Part shown: positions 1-6,986 of the stretch, piece after piece | How the letters are laid out: each line of letters starts with the position of its first letter | How positions within the stretch are numbered: the stretch's first letter is position 1 | Source of the DNA: Deltaproteobacteria bacterium UBA2957 | Lineage (GTDB): Bacteria > Myxococcota_A > UBA796 | Assembly (NCBI GenBank): GCA_002348535.1 | Contig: DEBL01000297.1 | Location: 8,320 to 15,610, forward strand | DNA length: 7,291 nucleotides | Direction: 5' to 3' | Program-made: the position numbers and the translations under genes | Notes under the pieces: generated by a model | Told to the model about the DNA's origin: nothing | Seen by the model: only the letters and a program-made list of their open reading frames with translations | The model's database searches: none

Positions 1-416
1 TCGTTTCCGTAGGGGTAGCGCAGGTTGTCTGGACCGGCGGCGGCGTACATCAGTTCAGTGATTGTGCAGACCCGTCGGCCATACTGCGCGAGGGTCAACT
101 CAAGGGCTTCGATGGTGTTGTGGCGGGTCCCGTCGGTGAACCATTCGGCGCCGGGAACACCGGGAAATGGGTACCCGTCGATGTAGAAATCGCCAACTGG
201 AAAGTTGGTCATTGGGATGATGGTTTGGTGTTCTCCCTCTTCCGCAAACTGAGCGATGATCGACTCATCGGTTTCCCCGAGTGGTATGTTGCCGCCTTCG
301 ATGAACTGCAGTCCGGTGGCATCGTACGGCGTTGCGGTATCGGAGGGGGACCCCATCACCCCCATGCCTCCAGAGGGTTTTCCGCAGCCGATCGAGAACA
401 GGACAAACCAACGCAT
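1..416 (-). CDS. Probable lipoprotein with FGE/SUMF1-type domain (partial, C-terminus beyond window)
   Basis: This gene reads off the left edge; 138 codons are visible without a stop. The start is ATG at 414-416, because a TGA lies two codons upstream in frame (420-422). The N-terminus, MRWFVLFSIGC, is a short hydrophobic signal ending in a lipobox-like SIGC, so the protein is probably a lipoprotein with Cys11 lipidated. A Gly/Ser/Pro/Thr-rich linker follows. Then come hallmarks of the formylglycine-generating-enzyme-like (FGE-sulfatase) fold: LQFIEGGNIPLG near residue 37, FYIDGYPFPGVPG near 76, and GRRVCTITELMYAAAG plus RYPYGN near the end. In this superfamily the fold is used by sulfatase-activating oxidases, by EgtB/PvdO-type enzymes and by many non-catalytic secreted proteins. 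The catalytic region is not visible, so activity cannot be judged. It starts 17 bp after the preceding selenoprotein-candidate gene and is probably cotranscribed with it. Confidence 0.85.
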   Translation of the reverse strand, partial: MRWFVLFSIGCGKPSGGMGVMGSPSDTATPYDATGLQFIEGGNIPLGETDESIIAQFAEEGEHQTIIPMTNFPVGDFYIDGYPFPGVPGAEWFTDGTRHNTIEALELTLAQYGRRVCTITELMYAAAGPDNLRYPYGN

Positions 417-433
417 AGTTCACTGTACCGGAT

Positions 434-1453
434 TTAGTCGGCTTTGCCGTCAGGGGTGAAGCTCAATCCGACGGTACCCACAAACCCTTGAACGAGAATC
501 GATTCCTTCGACCATTGGGCGATCGTGGTGCGGCCCTGAGCCATCAGGGCGTAGGTGGGATTTAATCGGTACACAACAGACGCACCGCCATCGATAGCGG
601 TGCGTCCGGTCTTTTTGTCGGGGATGTCGTCCCAAGTCGCCTGCCACGAATGCTTGAGTCCGGCGGTCAAAATCACCATGGTCTTGGCGGAAAACCGATA
701 GGTGGGGCCCGCTGAGGATTGAAACAGTGGCGACGGAGTGAAGCCGTATTTGTTTTGGGTCAGCGGAAGCCGCCCCGAGACGTTGGCCACCATCCCCCAT
801 CGGTGACCGGTGAGGATGGTCGTCCCGCTCGCGACGGGGTCGATGGTTCCACCCCCCATTTGGATGTGCTGGTGACGCTTCCCTTCGGCGGCCAGTGCAT
901 AGGGGTTCTGCTCGATGCGGCCCAACGGCAGGACCGCTCCGATGCCACCGCCAACGATGACCCCACCGTTTGTCCGGATGATGCGTTGCAGTTCAAGGCG
1001 TCCATCGCCGAGTCCGACGAGGGTTTCGTTGCGGTGGTGAATGTCGCCGTATGGCGGTGTGTAGGGTGCGCCATCCGGTGTGGTGTACTTGATGGTGAGA
1101 ACCTTGATGTCCAGTGGAATCGTCACGGTGCCTTGCCATCCCGAACCCAAGCCGACCGTCACTTTTGCTTGTGCTCGATTTAGGCCGACAGTCTGATGAT
1201 GCTCGTGTTCCACAATCTCCACCGTGGGGTCCGCGCAGAGTGTTGGGCTGATTTCGGGGCAATGAGCATCGTGAGAGAAGGCCATCTGGGTAGCAGTTGC
1301 GACGGTATCAATCCGGTAGCTTCCTCGCTGAACCGAGGGGTCGGTCTGAAAACCTCCAGCCTGGAGGTTGGGGTTGGCTCAGCCCGGTCAACTCCCAAAC
1401 GCGGAAGGCAGGCCCATCAGCAGGCTCATCATGATTGCCCAGAACGCAGTCAT
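434..1453 (-). CDS. Candidate two-selenocysteine (UxxU) outer-membrane-barrel-like protein
   Basis: I read this as one 339-residue protein whose frame contains two UGA codons, at 1388-1390 and 1379-1381, decoded as selenocysteine 22 and 25 (S-U-P-G-U-A-N-P-N). The start is ATG at 1453. It overlaps the TGA stop of the upstream HMA-thioredoxin gene as ATGA, which suggests translational coupling. Residues 1-20 (MTAFWAIMMSLLMGLPSAFG) form a hydrophobic signal peptide, placing the UxxU site at the mature N-terminus. Beyond it the frame is open to TAA at 434. The body has alternating hydrophobic strands and glycine-rich turns, and ends near VGTVGLSF, as in outer-membrane barrels. It is rich in histidine (HDAHC, HEHHQ, DIHHRNET, RHQHIQ), so metal contact is possible. 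Starting at ATG 1285 would give a leaderless 283-residue protein, which is unlikely for an exported barrel. My recollection that related deltaproteobacterial proteins carry CxxC before an NPNL-like motif is unverified. A pseudogene is the main alternative. Confidence 0.78.
1351..1369 (-). promoter_or_regulatory. Candidate bacterial SECIS stem-loop
   Basis: On the minus strand, AACCTCCA and TGGAGGTT are perfect complements around a GGC apical loop. The stem begins 9 nt after the second UGA. The loop begins 17 nt after that codon and 26 nt after the first UGA. Known bacterial SECIS elements are in-frame hairpins shortly downstream of UGA. Their small apical loop has a G in its first two positions and lies roughly 16-37 nt from UGA, so a single element could serve both codons. 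The hairpin is wholly inside the coding frame. It could resemble a terminator because TTTT follows on the minus strand, but the U run is short and lies within an open frame. Confidence 0.7.
1379..1390 (-). other. In-frame UGA-CCG-GGC-UGA: candidate Sec-Pro-Gly-Sec redox motif
   Basis: Two UGA codons lie nine bases apart in the same frame as the signal peptide before them and the long open frame after them. Decoded as selenocysteine they give U-P-G-U, the selenium version of a thioredoxin-like CxxC pair. A UxxU motif able to form a diselenide is known from the SelL family, but this protein shows no SelL or thioredoxin fold around the motif. UGA ends the HMA-thioredoxin, GT-C, flippase and GT4 genes here, so it is a normal stop elsewhere, and tryptophan is TGG. 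That argues for local recoding rather than an altered code. Confidence 0.75.
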
Positions 1454-2112
1454 CGCTTCGCGTCCATCTTTTTGAGGGCACGTGCTACATCAGAACCGCG
1501 ATACACTGTGCGACCATCGGGTGCCACCACGAGAAAGTAAGGCAGTCCGGGTGCCGATACGAGGTGCTGCTGCGCTGCCGGCATCGCAAAGCTGTTTTTG
1601 GCGTTGTCGCTATCCAGCACAATGGCCCGCACAGCGACATCGGCGTTGTCGCGCATGTAGTCTTTGAGCATTTTCTCCGCCACGTGACACGGGCCGCACC
1701 ATGGAGCGCCGAAATCGTAAACGGTGAACTTCCCTTGGGCACGATGAGCTGGGAGGTCGACGGCTTCGCCTCTCGAAATAATCTCGGCGTTGAGCCCTTC
1801 TTTTTCAACCCAGTTGAGGGGGTATTTTCGCTCATCCATTGCACACTCGGGTGCCCGGTCCAGCGCGGTGACGGTGTACCCAATGTCGGTAATTAGTGCG
1901 GTGAACGCAGCCTCGTCGAAGGGCCCGGTCACGTCTGCACACATCATCTTGGCCGATGCCGACACGGTGAGGTTGTCAAGGAAGTCGACATTCTTCAACC
2001 CTTCCTTAATCTTCACCTCGCACGACACACACACCATGCCCTCCACACCGACCCGGATGGTGTCTGCGTGGGCAGCTGTAAGGAAGAAGGCGATTAGAGC
2101 AGAAACGGCCAT
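1450..2112 (-). CDS. Secreted HMA-domain/thioredoxin-domain fusion protein
   Basis: This is a 220-residue exported protein, counted from ATG 2112; a TTG at 2118 is an alternative start two codons earlier. Residues 1-16 (MAVSALIAFFLTAAHA) form a signal peptide ending in an AxA-like site, so it acts in the periplasm. Residues 19-80 are a heavy-metal-associated domain. It carries the metal-binding motif GMVCVSC (Cys28, Cys31), as in MerP, CopZ and P-type ATPase domains that bind soft metals such as Cu(I) or Hg(II). After a linker with two more cysteines (58, 90), a thioredoxin domain spans about 125-215. It has the active site APWCGPC (Cys139, Cys142) and a cis-proline in APGLPYF near residue 191. 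The stop overlaps the start of the UxxU gene by ATGA, so the two are probably made together. The thioredoxin site could reduce a disulfide or diselenide in that partner; this is inference. The ribosome binding site is weak. Confidence 0.92.
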   Translation of the reverse strand: MAVSALIAFFLTAAHADTIRVGVEGMVCVSCEVKIKEGLKNVDFLDNLTVSASAKMMCADVTGPFDEAAFTALITDIGYTVTALDRAPECAMDERKYPLNWVEKEGLNAEIISRGEAVDLPAHRAQGKFTVYDFGAPWCGPCHVAEKMLKDYMRDNADVAVRAIVLDSDNAKNSFAMPAAQQHLVSAPGLPYFLVVAPDGRTVYRGSDVARALKKMDAKR

Positions 2113-2313
2113 GCTCAACTGTAAACCGAAAATGAAACGCCCGCATTCCTTGCCAACGGCAGATCGTTTCGGTTTGCCGTTTCAACGCGATGGGACGGCG
2201 TTGCGTAAGCGGATGATTTCAGGGAATCCATGGAATGAACAATGAAGTTGAATGCAGGTCTTAATGATCGCAGATGGCCCGTCGCTTGACTCCGTTTTGT
2301 TAGGCTTTGAACA
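2113..2313. other. Divergent intergenic region
   Basis: About 200 bp separate the minus-strand redox operon from the plus-strand glycan block, so promoters for both directions should lie here. I see no convincing -35/-10 pair. A TTGACT at 2286-2291 resembles a plus-strand -35 box, but no good -10 box follows at 16-18 bp. No RNA gene, long inverted repeat or convincing small ORF was recognised. Confidence 0.5.
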
Positions 2314-3951
2314 GTGGCAAGAATACAGCGAATACCCCGCATCGTGATGAGCGCCCTCGTCGCCGCTTGCGCATTGCTATTGTTCGAGTTGGGGTTGCGG
2401 TTCGCGGTGCACGATGAGACTCCCCGGTTGGTCTCACCGCTGGCATTTCAACGGCATGATGAGCCCATCACGGGTCGGGGGCCGACACCGAATAGCGTGG
2501 TGTTCGGGGGCCCAAGCATCGTGGCAGCTGCGGAGCCGGTGGGCCGGCGGATCTTTTTCTTCGGTGGAAGCGCCACCGAGGGCTACCACATGTCACCCTA
2601 TTCTTCGTTCGCCGGCTGGTATCAGCGGATTCTGAGGAGGTTGGATCCCGACGTTCCCACGGAGGTGATCAACCTTGGGGCGGGAGGCGAGGCATCGCGT
2701 CAGGTGGCGGAGTTGGTGGCGGCGACTTCAGAACAGCACACGGCTGATCTGTTCATTGTGTATTCGGGCAACAACGAGTACTACGAACTGCGCGCCCTGA
2801 AAGAGTCTGTTCCTGGGTTTGATGCCCGCACAGAGTTGGCCCGGCGCCGGTTGTCGGGTCTCCATATGTACCGGACACTGCGTCGCATGCTGTTGCCGGT
2901 GGCACCCGTTTTGGATGGGAGCCAACCTCTACGACCTGTCGACTCGCTCGATGTCGAAATTGACCAGGACGAACGGGAATTGGGCGTACTGCTGTACGCC
3001 GAACATGTCCGTTCGATGATTGAATCCGCTTCCAAGAGCCGTGTTCCATTGTTGTTGTCGACGGTCGCAGATCACACCCGTTCCTACGCGTTTCATGGTG
3101 AGCCCCCGGCGTTGAGCGAGGGGGTCGCGGAGGGTGTAAAGGCGCTCGACAACGCGGGACGTAGTCGTAAATCGGCATCGATCTCAGCGGCTCTCAAGGC
3201 TGTCGAGCCTCGACTACTCACCCAAGCCGATCATCATGCGGTGGCCCGCTTGCTCGATCGGGACCAACATTGGAGCTTGGCCAAGGGGCACTACGAGCAA
3301 GCGGAATACCTCGACCCGCGTCCGCGTCGTTCCAGTGAGCCCATGCGCGACGCGATTCGGGGTTTGGCGGTCGAGACGGAAACCCCACTCTGCGACGTAT
3401 CCGCACTGCTTGCGGCCCAGGCGCGCAGTGGCATTATCGGTGAGGAATTCTTCTTTGACCCGTGTCATCCCAACCCGCTTGGGCACCGCCGAATCGCGGA
3501 GATTCTCGTGCGGTGTACCCTCGAGCAGGGGTTGCTGAACGGGGGTTCGGCGTCCGTCAATGACATTCTGCAGTCGACACCGTTGCGGGGCACAGACCCC
3601 ATGCGCCTCGACCACTACACCCAACGGAGGGCGCAGCTGCAAGAGAATAGAGCCATGACGGAGGCGGAAATTACCGAGGCCATCCGATCGGCAGATGATG
3701 GAACCGCAGCCGGAGCGGCGACGGCCGGGCATCAGGCGATGTTGTTCGGCCTGCATCGAGGCGCGTTGGCTTGGTATGACCTCGCGGAGTCCCGCGGTGG
3801 CGAGTCAGCGGGTCTGTGGACCAGTCGGGGCCTCGTCTTGCAGCACCTCCACGACATGGAAGGGGCGCGTTCGGCGCTGGATAAAGCCCGCAAGCTGGCC
3901 CCTGCCGATGTGGAAGTTCGACAGTTTAGGGATGTGCTGGGCGATGGATAA
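2314..3951 (+). CDS. Membrane-anchored SGNH/GDSL-family hydrolase with TPR-like C-terminus
   Basis: The product has 545 residues from GTG 2314. This start keeps a basic N-terminus (MARIQRIPR) ahead of a hydrophobic anchor at about 11-30; ATG 2347 is an alternative that loses the basic residues. SGNH signatures appear in order. Block I is FFFGGSATEG with candidate nucleophile Ser86. Then come the LGAGGEAS glycine region (121-128), SGNNEYYEL with the block III Asn (about 151-159), and DPCHPNPLGH with the catalytic Asp382/His385 pair. The family removes or transfers acyl groups on sugars and lipids. The insert between blocks III and V (about 160-380) is long. The tail at about 475-540 (ALAWYDLAESRG, LWTSRGLVLQHLHDMEGA, LDKARKLAP) looks like one or two TPR repeats. 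It overlaps the next gene by 8 bp, which suggests an operon. The N-terminal anchor implies action outside the membrane, perhaps on a surface glycan; the substrate is unknown. Confidence 0.85.
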   Translation: MARIQRIPRIVMSALVAACALLLFELGLRFAVHDETPRLVSPLAFQRHDEPITGRGPTPNSVVFGGPSIVAAAEPVGRRIFFFGGSATEGYHMSPYSSFAGWYQRILRRLDPDVPTEVINLGAGGEASRQVAELVAATSEQHTADLFIVYSGNNEYYELRALKESVPGFDARTELARRRLSGLHMYRTLRRMLLPVAPVLDGSQPLRPVDSLDVEIDQDERELGVLLYAEHVRSMIESASKSRVPLLLSTVADHTRSYAFHGEPPALSEGVAEGVKALDNAGRSRKSASISAALKAVEPRLLTQADHHAVARLLDRDQHWSLAKGHYEQAEYLDPRPRRSSEPMRDAIRGLAVETETPLCDVSALLAAQARSGIIGEEFFFDPCHPNPLGHRRIAEILVRCTLEQGLLNGGSASVNDILQSTPLRGTDPMRLDHYTQRRAQLQENRAMTEAEITEAIRSADDGTAAGAATAGHQAMLFGLHRGALAWYDLAESRGGESAGLWTSRGLVLQHLHDMEGARSALDKARKLAPADVEVRQFRDVLGDG

Positions 3952-5791
3952 GCAAGCGGACGCGGGCTCCAGCACGGGGAAAGGAAAGGCGAATTCCCCC
4001 CGTCGGGGGCCAGTGTTTGCCCTCGGAATCTGGGCCGTGGTGGTCGCGGTATCGCTGGAGGTCCACTCGAGAGGAACCCTGCCGCCCCACAGTGCTCATG
4101 ATGCCTTTCTGTTGGTGCCACAACTCGTGCACCTGCTGGCGGGTTCCACGCCCGACGACATCCATTTCGGGATGTTCAACGCGACTTGGTTCTCGACGAG
4201 TGGAGGGGACTATGCGGATTTCCTAAGCGGATCCATGGGTCCTTTTGTGGAGCGAATATTTGGCAATGTGCGTGAGCACACTTGGATCGATGCTCCCCAT
4301 CCGATTGCGCTGATGGCAGCGCTTCAGTGGGTTGCTCCGATGGGCACGCTGGGTCCCGTCTTGGTGCAATGCGGATATTTCCTCGTGTTGATGGCGAGCT
4401 TGCTGCACATTGGAACCCGCGTTCACTCGATGCGGGTTGGCCTGCTCGCGGTCGCGCTGGCAGCGAGCACACCCGGGCTATTTGGTGCGATTCACTACAT
4501 CGAACCTCACCTCGCGGTTGCGGCGATGTCCACCGCCTGTGTGGCATTGTTGATGCAGTCGGACGGTCTTCGGCGTTGGTCATGGGCGCTGGCAGCGTCG
4601 GTATGCTTGTGGTCGTTGAGCCGATCCGGAGAAGGGTCCGGTGAGGTTGTGATTGCCGGATTGGTTGTGGTCGGTCCAGTCCTTGGCACCGTTATGCAGT
4701 CCGATCGAACGCTGAAGCCCATCCAGTGGGTTGTGGGTCTGAGCGCTCTCATTGTGCCCTTCGCACTGCTGGCCGACTGGTCGTGGATGCTGGCCGCTAT
4801 GGAACGCGTGACGCGTGCATTTGCAGACCCGGTGGTCCAGACCGACGTAGTGGAGAAGGGCGGCGCGTTGGCGAATCGGTCTGTGTGGGTGTTGGCGTAC
4901 GGAATACTTGCCTTTACCGACTACTTTCGACCGCTCCTCGCAGGGGTGGTGTTGACCGGCGTAGTGTGTGCAGTGCGTTCAACGGTAAAGAACCGATTGG
5001 TGTTGGTGTTGTGGTGTGCGGTGCCATGGTTGGCACTCAGTTGGATGCAACGCAAAGCGAGTTGGTACGGGATCGCATTGCTGCCCCCGGTGGTGATGCT
5101 GGCTGCAGTCGGCTTGGATCGGATTTGCTCGTTCAAGATGCGATGGAGTGTGGCCGGTCTCGCAATCGCTCAGATGGTGATGTTCTCGATGGTGCCCGTG
5201 GAGCAGGTCCCGGCTGCGGTCAAATGGTTTCGCGACCCGTTGCCCCTCCATGATTGGCGCCTTCGGCGAGTCGAGTACCTACAGCCCAGTGTTTCTCCAG
5301 CCAACTCAACGGTTGTACGGGATTTGGACCGGCTCTTGGTATGGATGAAAAAACGAGACGAGTTTCGTCCTGTCGCGTTGATGACGATGGGTACTCAGCA
5401 CGACTACGCCGCGCGGTATTACCTCCAGATGAATCGCCGTGGGATTGAGGCCATCAACCTTTCGGACCCTCGTCTGCGCGAGTCGCGCTACCGCAGCCTC
5501 CATCCCAGCGACTTTGGGACCTTCGTTTTTCTGGATGGGGGAGCCAAACCGTGGCCTCCTACCGATCAGCAAGCGGACTGGCTCGCCACCAACCTGCATT
5601 GTCAGCCCGAGGATGGCTTTGACTCGTTCATAGCGGCGGTCACGGCGCGCGCAGCGGTCCGTGTCGACGGATTTTACCCGTTGGAAGACATTCGAAACGT
5701 GCCGCATGATCGATCGGACTGGTCTGGGGATGAGCAGTCTGGCGGGGACCAAGCAGACATGGGGGCAATGAGGGGACTCTGTGGATCGTGA
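3944..5791 (+). CDS. Polytopic GT-C-like (ArnT/GT39-type) glycosyltransferase candidate
   Basis: The start is taken as ATG 3944, giving 615 residues. It overlaps the hydrolase stop by 8 bp; ATG 3932 is four codons earlier, and longer readings would run deep into the hydrolase gene. After a basic leader a membrane segment at about 22-40 leads to an extracytoplasmic loop with acidic residues (SAHDAF near 50, TPDDIHFG near 70). About nine to eleven further hydrophobic segments run from about 119 to 420. The segment SWMQRKASWYGIALLPPVVML near 366-385 resembles the late K-x-x-WY/PP region of ArnT and PMT-like lipid-linked sugar transferases. A soluble domain of about 190 residues (425-615) follows, as is common in this fold. 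Such enzymes move a sugar from a polyprenyl-phosphate donor on the outer face of the inner membrane. A generic polytopic membrane protein remains possible, since the diagnostic acidic motif is not certain. Confidence 0.65.
   Translation: MDKQADAGSSTGKGKANSPRRGPVFALGIWAVVVAVSLEVHSRGTLPPHSAHDAFLLVPQLVHLLAGSTPDDIHFGMFNATWFSTSGGDYADFLSGSMGPFVERIFGNVREHTWIDAPHPIALMAALQWVAPMGTLGPVLVQCGYFLVLMASLLHIGTRVHSMRVGLLAVALAASTPGLFGAIHYIEPHLAVAAMSTACVALLMQSDGLRRWSWALAASVCLWSLSRSGEGSGEVVIAGLVVVGPVLGTVMQSDRTLKPIQWVVGLSALIVPFALLADWSWMLAAMERVTRAFADPVVQTDVVEKGGALANRSVWVLAYGILAFTDYFRPLLAGVVLTGVVCAVRSTVKNRLVLVLWCAVPWLALSWMQRKASWYGIALLPPVVMLAAVGLDRICSFKMRWSVAGLAIAQMVMFSMVPVEQVPAAVKWFRDPLPLHDWRLRRVEYLQPSVSPANSTVVRDLDRLLVWMKKRDEFRPVALMTMGTQHDYAARYYLQMNRRGIEAINLSDPRLRESRYRSLHPSDFGTFVFLDGGAKPWPPTDQQADWLATNLHCQPEDGFDSFIAAVTARAAVRVDGFYPLEDIRNVPHDRSDWSGDEQSGGDQADMGAMRGLCGS
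5771..5775 (+). promoter_or_regulatory. Ribosome binding site deciding the flippase start
   Basis: AGGGG lies five bases before GTG 5781, inside the end of the glycosyltransferase gene. This is the clearest Shine-Dalgarno match in the window and supports the GTG start over later candidates. Confidence 0.7.
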
Positions 5792-6986
5792 TTCATGGAG
5801 TCGTGCGGGTGGGCTCTGGGCTGCTCAGTTGACTCAAAAGGCCGCCATACTGGTGTTTTCCTTCCTTGTGGGGCGAACCCATGGCAGCGAAGGTGTGGGG
5901 GTGATGGCCTCGGTTTTAGCCTTGGCATGGATGGTCGGAACCGTGGCGGGCATGGGGCTGCCCGACCGGTCGGTGTTTCGGGGTGCTGAAGAAGCCCGAG
6001 ACGTGCACAACCGGCGTCTGTACGGATCGTTTCTGGTCATGGTCGTCCTCTCGCACGGTCCGATGGTCGGAGTTGCGGGTTGGATGGGTGGAATTGATGA
6101 CCCGTCTCTCGTCAGTTTCGCCCGGGGACTTGTGGTGGGTGCGGGTCTGCATTGCGCCAGCGCAGTTGGACTCGGCTGGCTCCGGGGTGCGGGTCGACCG
6201 GAGGCGGAGATCGGATCAATGTTTGTGTCCGCTCTGGTGTTGATCGCGACGCCTTGGCTCGGCGGCTCATTGGGGGCCGCGTGGGCGATCAGCGGTGCGA
6301 TTATGTTGTTGGGTTCGGTGTTGGGCAATCGGCAAAGGGGTCTGCATCCCAGCTGGCCCGCGTTGCCGGCTTCGGTCGTCCGGGAGGGGTTTCCTTTTTT
6401 GGTGTACGGACTCGGCGCGTGGTGGATGGGCAACATGGATGTCGTGTTGGCCCGATGGGCCCACCATCCCGACGATGTTGGTTCACTCCAAGTGGGCACC
6501 ATGGCCGTTCGAGGATTGGCATTGGTGCCTTGGGTTGCGGCGACACTGATGCTCAAGCCACTCGGTCAGCAGTGGGACAGCGGTTCGTCTCCTCAACCGC
6601 TCCGATGGGCGGTGCGAGCGGCTGGAGTCGGGGCGCTTGTCGCAGGGGTCGCGTGGGTCGTCATGCCTTTCCTTGCCATTGGGCATCATGTTCCGATCGG
6701 AAGCATCGAGCGAACCACCGTTGCGTCCATGCTGATCGCTCCGGTTCTGTATGCCTTTGTGTTCTTGGTCCCGGTCGCTGCCCACTGGCACCTAGGCCGG
6801 ACACTCAAAGCGTTGGGGATCGGTTTTATGGTTTCTATCGCTGTGGGGCTCTCTGCGTTCTCGGTTGTCGATGTTGCATCGAAAATTGCAGTGGCCGGTA
6901 CGGGACAGTTCGTGGCCTTGATCTGGTTGATGCAAGTCTTCAGGTCAGGCCGGGCGCAACGCACCAAGATGAACAGAGACGCATGA
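5781..6986 (+). CDS. Wzx/MOP-type polysaccharide flippase-like membrane protein
   Basis: The product has 401 residues from GTG 5781, which overlaps the preceding gene by 11 bp and has a good ribosome binding site. The N-terminus (GGLWAAQLTQKAAILVFSFLVGRTHGSEGVG) matches the first helix and the following arginine/glycine turn of oligosaccharide flippases. About ten to twelve hydrophobic helices follow, including about 82-101, 113-134, 147-182, 240-260, 279-300 and 314-386. The middle element REGFPFLVYGLGAWWMGNMDVVLARW (about 201-226), followed by DDVGSLQVGTMAVRG, is the typical seventh-helix region with a conserved Asp and the VGxxxxG turn. Such proteins flip polyprenyl-linked glycans across the inner membrane. 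The length is near the usual 400-480, slightly short. Neighbouring glycosyltransferases fit this role. Substrate and gene symbol cannot be assigned from sequence alone. Confidence 0.78.
   Translation: MDRDSWSRAGGLWAAQLTQKAAILVFSFLVGRTHGSEGVGVMASVLALAWMVGTVAGMGLPDRSVFRGAEEARDVHNRRLYGSFLVMVVLSHGPMVGVAGWMGGIDDPSLVSFARGLVVGAGLHCASAVGLGWLRGAGRPEAEIGSMFVSALVLIATPWLGGSLGAAWAISGAIMLLGSVLGNRQRGLHPSWPALPASVVREGFPFLVYGLGAWWMGNMDVVLARWAHHPDDVGSLQVGTMAVRGLALVPWVAATLMLKPLGQQWDSGSSPQPLRWAVRAAGVGALVAGVAWVVMPFLAIGHHVPIGSIERTTVASMLIAPVLYAFVFLVPVAAHWHLGRTLKALGIGFMVSIAVGLSAFSVVDVASKIAVAGTGQFVALIWLMQVFRSGRAQRTKMNRDA

Noticed and set aside
719..1183. Plus-strand 154-residue ORF
   Set aside because: It is antisense to the barrel-like gene, matches no recognised family and has no gene-like start context, so it is a shadow of the high-GC coding frame.
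434..1285. A 283-residue protein starting at ATG 1285 as the complete gene
   Set aside because: It would lack any signal peptide although the body looks like an outer-membrane barrel. The same frame continues upstream through two UGAs to a signal peptide whose ATG overlaps the previous gene's stop.
1351..1369. The hairpin as an intrinsic terminator
   Set aside because: It lies inside the open frame, the loop is very tight, and only four T follow on the minus strand before other bases. The SECIS reading explains its position better.
1379..1390. Reassigned genetic code (UGA as Trp or Gly) or a simple pseudogene
   Set aside because: UGA terminates four other genes in the window and TGG is used for Trp, so the code is standard. 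A pseudogene would not be expected to show an intact frame on both sides, exact UxxU spacing and a SECIS-placed hairpin. It cannot be fully excluded from sequence alone.
2286..2314. Sigma70-type promoter with TTGACT as -35
   Set aside because: No acceptable -10 hexamer occurs at 16-18 bp, and the implied transcription start would fall at or past the GTG start.
3695..3943. N-terminal extension of the GT-C gene to 3695
   Set aside because: It would overlap the well-supported hydrolase frame by over 250 bp and adds Arg/Cys/Trp-rich sequence unlike a leader. ATG 3944 gives a normal basic N-terminus before the first membrane segment.
5834..6556. Minus-strand 240-residue ORF
   Set aside because: It is antisense to the flippase gene, with low-complexity Pro/Thr/Ser/Arg composition typical of a GC-rich shadow frame.
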